6,595 bases of DNA from an uncultured bacterium. Lineage in GTDB: Bacteria > Bacillota > Clostridia > Lachnospirales > Lachnospiraceae. The notes below the pieces were generated by a model. That model was not told where the DNA came from and searched no databases. It saw only the letters and a list, made by a program, of their open reading frames with translations. Shown piece by piece: positions 4,076 through 6,595 of this stretch. A program made the position numbers and the translations under genes. Positions within the stretch are counted from its first letter, which is position 1, and each line of letters opens with the position of its first letter. The stretch covers positions 1-6,595 of the forward strand of contig CAJMMH010000159.1 of NCBI GenBank assembly GCA_905214365.1, in the 5' to 3' direction.

Positions 4076-4765
4076 ATGAAAGAGTTAGAAGCAGCAATTG
4101 GATATCAGTTTCACGATAAGAGTCTGTTAGAGCAGGCGCTGACCCACAGCTCCTATGCGCATGAGCATTTTTCCGGAAAGTACCATGACAACGAGCGTCT
4201 GGAGTTTCTTGGCGATGCGGTGCTGGAATTAGCGTCCAGCGATTATCTGTACAGCCACCATGAGAAGTTCCCGGAGGGAGAGCTGACAAAGCTTCGCGCA
4301 AGCATTGTCTGCGAGCCGACGCTTGCGCTTTGTGCGGAGACCATTTCGTTAGGGCAGCATCTGCGCCTGGGAAGAGGCGAGGAAGCGACCGGAGGCAGAA
4401 GCCGCGCGTCGATCACATCAGACGCGATGGAAGCGCTGATCGGGGCGATTTATCTGGATGGTGGTTTTACTAATGCAAAAGAGTTTATTAATAAATTCAT
4501 TTTGAATGATCTGGAGACAAAGCAGCTCTTTTATGATAGCAAAACTATCCTTCAGGAGATTGTACAGAGAGATTTTAACGCACCGCTGTCCTATGAGCTG
4601 GTTTCGGAAGAGGGACCGGATCATGATAAGCGTTTTACCGTGCAGGCGAAGATCGGAAACGCCGTGTACGGAGAAGGAACCGGACATACCAAGAAGGCGG
4701 CACAGCAGGTAGCGGCTTACCGTACCATTCTTGCATTACGGAAAAAGAAAGCCGCAGAGGAGTAA
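4076..4765 (+). CDS. rnc: Ribonuclease III
   Basis: RNase III is a cytosolic, Mg2+-dependent homodimeric endonuclease that cuts double-stranded RNA, including the stems that release rRNA precursors. The 229-residue protein has the standard two domains. The catalytic domain (about 1-150) holds the signature NERLEFLGDAVLEL (39-52) and SDAMEALIGAIYLDGG (115-130). Its metal-binding acidic residues map to Glu40, Glu43, Asp47, Asp116 and Glu119, so it should be active. The double-stranded RNA-binding domain follows (about 154-224), with the conserved TGHTKKAAQQVAA near its end. The reading frame stays open 42 codons upstream to 3950, but the start at 4076 has a good ribosome binding site (GCAGGAG at 4061-4067, 8 nt spacer) and the family N-terminus. 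It is followed 9 nt later by smc, an order common in Firmicutes. Confidence 0.96.
   Translation: MKELEAAIGYQFHDKSLLEQALTHSSYAHEHFSGKYHDNERLEFLGDAVLELASSDYLYSHHEKFPEGELTKLRASIVCEPTLALCAETISLGQHLRLGRGEEATGGRSRASITSDAMEALIGAIYLDGGFTNAKEFINKFILNDLETKQLFYDSKTILQEIVQRDFNAPLSYELVSEEGPDHDKRFTVQAKIGNAVYGEGTGHTKKAAQQVAAYRTILALRKKKAAEE
4757..4762 (+). promoter_or_regulatory. Ribosome binding site of smc, embedded in the end of rnc
   Basis: GAGGAG is formed by the last two glutamate codons of rnc, just before its TAA. It lies 12 nt before the smc ATG. It is the only plausible ribosome binding site, which suggests smc translation depends on ribosomes finishing rnc. Confidence 0.65.
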
Positions 4766-4774
4766 CATAGCAAC

Positions 4775-6595
4775 ATGTACTTAAAAAGCATCGAAATACA
4801 GGGCTTCAAGTCCTTTGCCAACAAGACTGTGTTTGAATTCCACAATGGAATCACCTGTATTGTCGGGCCAAATGGCAGCGGAAAGAGCAACGTTGCGGAT
4901 GCCGTGCGCTGGGTGCTCGGAGAACAGAGTGCAAAGCAGCTCCGCGGCGCCAATATGCAGGACGTCATTTTTGCCGGGACCGAGCTGCGGCGTCCGCAGG
5001 GCTTTGCGTCGGTGGCGATCACGTTTGACAACGCGGATCACAAGCTGAATATTGACTACGATGAAGTGACTGTGACGAGGCGGGTATATCGTTCCGGAGA
5101 AAGTGAGTATCTGCTCAACGGGACTTCCTGCCGTCTGCGAGATATTAACGAGCTGTTTTTTGATACCGGTATTGGAAAGGAAGGCTATTCGATCATCGGA
5201 CAGGGTCAGATCGACAAGATTTTAAGCTCCAGGCCGGATGATCGCAGAGAGCTCTTTGATGAGGCGGCCGGAATTGTCAAGTTCAAGTATCGCAAGGCGG
5301 TTGCCCAAAAGCGTCTGGAAAACGAAGAGGCAAACATGGTCCGCCTGAGCGATATCATGTCCGAGCTGAACCGCCAGGTCGGTCCATTAGAGCGCCAGTC
5401 AAAAGCGGCAAGAGAGTATCTGCGGCTGCGGGAAGAGCTGAAGGGGCAGGAGGTCGGCGCGTTTGTGCTTGACTGTGCCCGTCTGGAAAAGGAGCTTGCG
5501 CAGACCGAGGATTCCCTTCGCATCGTGACCGGTGACCATGCCAGTGTTCAGAAAGACGCGGATGCGTTAAAGGGACAGTACGAAGCGGCGCAGAAGCAGC
5601 AGGAAGAGCTGGAGCGCCAGGCAGAGGAAGCCAGAAATGGAATCAGTGCGTGCCAGAGCAGCGGTCAGGAAAATGAGGCACAGATCCGCGTTCTCCATGA
5701 GCAGATCAATACTGAGCAGCTGCGGAAAGAGCATGCAAAGGAGCGGATTGCTGCGCTGCTTGACGGCAAAAAGGTACGGGAAGTGGAGCAGCAGGAATTA
5801 GAGAAGAAGCGGCAGGAGCTGAATCGTCAGGTCTATGACGCGGAGGCAAAAAGCAGCACGACCCGTCAGGAGATTGAGACGGTCAGCGCGAGGATGAGCA
5901 GTCTGCAGAAATCAATCCGGGAGGATCAGGAGCAGGTGATCCGTCTTCTGAACCAGAAATCCGCGCTCAGTGCCGAAACACAGAAGTACCAGACGATGCT
6001 TGAACAGTACCGCATTCAGAAAGCGCAGCTGAACCAGAAGCTGCTCCAGAGCAAGGAAGAGGAAGAGCGGTTTGATGGAAACCTGAAGGAACAGAAAGAG
6101 AGGCTTGGTCAGGCACAGGCCAGATTGGAGCAGGCGAGAACCCAGTTAGTAAAGCGGGAAAGCGCGCTTGCACAGCTGCAGAAGAAGCAGACGGAGCAGC
6201 AGAACCGCTATTCCGAGCAGCGCAGGCTTCATCAGGCATCTCTGACCAAGGCGGAGGCGCTGCGCAATCTTGCGGAGCGGTACGACGGTTATGGCATGAG
6301 CATCCGCCGCGTCATGGAAGCAAAAAATCGTTATCCGGGGATCTGCGGTGTTGTCGCTGACCTGATCCATACGGAAAAAAAGTATGAAACAGCAGTAGAA
6401 ACCGCGCTTGGCGGAAGCATTCAGAATATCGTAACAGATACTGAGCAGACAGCAAAGGAGCTGATCGGCTATCTGAAGCAGAACCGTTTCGGCCGGGCAA
6501 CTTTCCTTCCTCTCGACTCCATTACGATCCGCGATGAGTTCCGGCAGAAGGAAGCACTGAGAGAGCCGGGCGTCATCGGGCTGGCACATACACTG
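4775..6595 (+). CDS. smc: Chromosome partition protein SMC (N-terminal half; runs off the window)
   Basis: SMC is the ATPase of the SMC-ScpAB condensin that compacts and separates the chromosome. The visible 607 residues begin with the canonical MYLKSIEIQGFKSF and the Walker A motif GPNGSGKS (31-38, Lys37). ELFFDTGIGKEGYSIIGQGQID (126-147) is the next conserved head segment. From about 170 to 500 the chain is rich in Glu, Lys, Gln, Arg and Ala with no proline-rich breaks, fitting the first coiled-coil arm. From about 503 (YDGYGMSIRRVM, then GICGVVADLI) it enters the hinge dimerisation domain. The return coil, signature motif and Walker B lie beyond 6595; full-length SMC is near 1,190 residues, so roughly half is present. 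The frame is open to the edge with no break. Start: ATG 9 nt after the rnc stop, probably translationally coupled. Confidence 0.96.
   Translation, partial: MYLKSIEIQGFKSFANKTVFEFHNGITCIVGPNGSGKSNVADAVRWVLGEQSAKQLRGANMQDVIFAGTELRRPQGFASVAITFDNADHKLNIDYDEVTVTRRVYRSGESEYLLNGTSCRLRDINELFFDTGIGKEGYSIIGQGQIDKILSSRPDDRRELFDEAAGIVKFKYRKAVAQKRLENEEANMVRLSDIMSELNRQVGPLERQSKAAREYLRLREELKGQEVGAFVLDCARLEKELAQTEDSLRIVTGDHASVQKDADALKGQYEAAQKQQEELERQAEEARNGISACQSSGQENEAQIRVLHEQINTEQLRKEHAKERIAALLDGKKVREVEQQELEKKRQELNRQVYDAEAKSSTTRQEIETVSARMSSLQKSIREDQEQVIRLLNQKSALSAETQKYQTMLEQYRIQKAQLNQKLLQSKEEEERFDGNLKEQKERLGQAQARLEQARTQLVKRESALAQLQKKQTEQQNRYSEQRRLHQASLTKAEALRNLAERYDGYGMSIRRVMEAKNRYPGICGVVADLIHTEKKYETAVETALGGSIQNIVTDTEQTAKELIGYLKQNRFGRATFLPLDSITIRDEFRQKEALREPGVIGLAHTL

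Noticed and set aside
5500..6240. Repetitive Gln/Glu/Arg-rich coding stretch in smc as a possible inserted repeat
   Set aside because: It is the expected low-complexity coiled-coil arm of SMC and stays in frame throughout.

Overview
The window reads as ordinary housekeeping chromosome from a low-to-mid-GC Gram-positive anaerobe. It most resembles class Clostridia, probably family Lachnospiraceae. That placement rests on the gene set and order (pta, yceD, rpmF, plsX, acpP, rnc, smc), strong AGGAGG-type ribosome binding sites, sigma-A promoters with 17-bp spacers, and a four-cysteine L32. It is inferred from protein and gene-order recognition; no database search was run. All genes lie on the + strand.

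Layout. Positions 1-226 hold one arm of a palindromic repeat, paired direct-repeat boxes, a good sigma-A promoter and a leader of about 100 nt for pta (phosphate acetyltransferase, 227-1222). A bulged hairpin and a perfect-consensus promoter (1276-1304) separate pta from yceD (1359-1889) and rpmF (ribosomal protein L32, 1983-2165), which end at a strong intrinsic terminator (2198-2230). The 362-bp gap before plsX is packed with inverted repeats. These include a 133-bp element (2271-2403) with 12-bp perfect terminal inverted repeats, and its left 47 bp recur inverted at the very start of the window. A new promoter (2435-2463) then serves plsX (2528-3547), acpP (3666-3896), rnc (4076-4765) and smc (4775 to beyond the window end). 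A 19-bp direct repeat flanks acpP, once on each side, and the leader of rnc can fold into two stems.

How the genes work together. Pta converts acetyl-CoA to acetyl phosphate in acetate fermentation. YceD and L32 belong to 50S ribosome biogenesis. PlsX and AcpP supply acyl-phosphate and carrier protein for phospholipid synthesis. RNase III processes rRNA and other double-stranded RNA, and SMC organises the chromosome. This is a widely conserved growth cluster.

I see no undescribed enzymatic, defence or mobile gene system. The interest lies between the genes: a small palindromic element that looks mobile or recently copied and sits between two normally adjacent genes, a short dispersed repeat around acpP, and possible RNase III-sensitive structure in front of its own gene.
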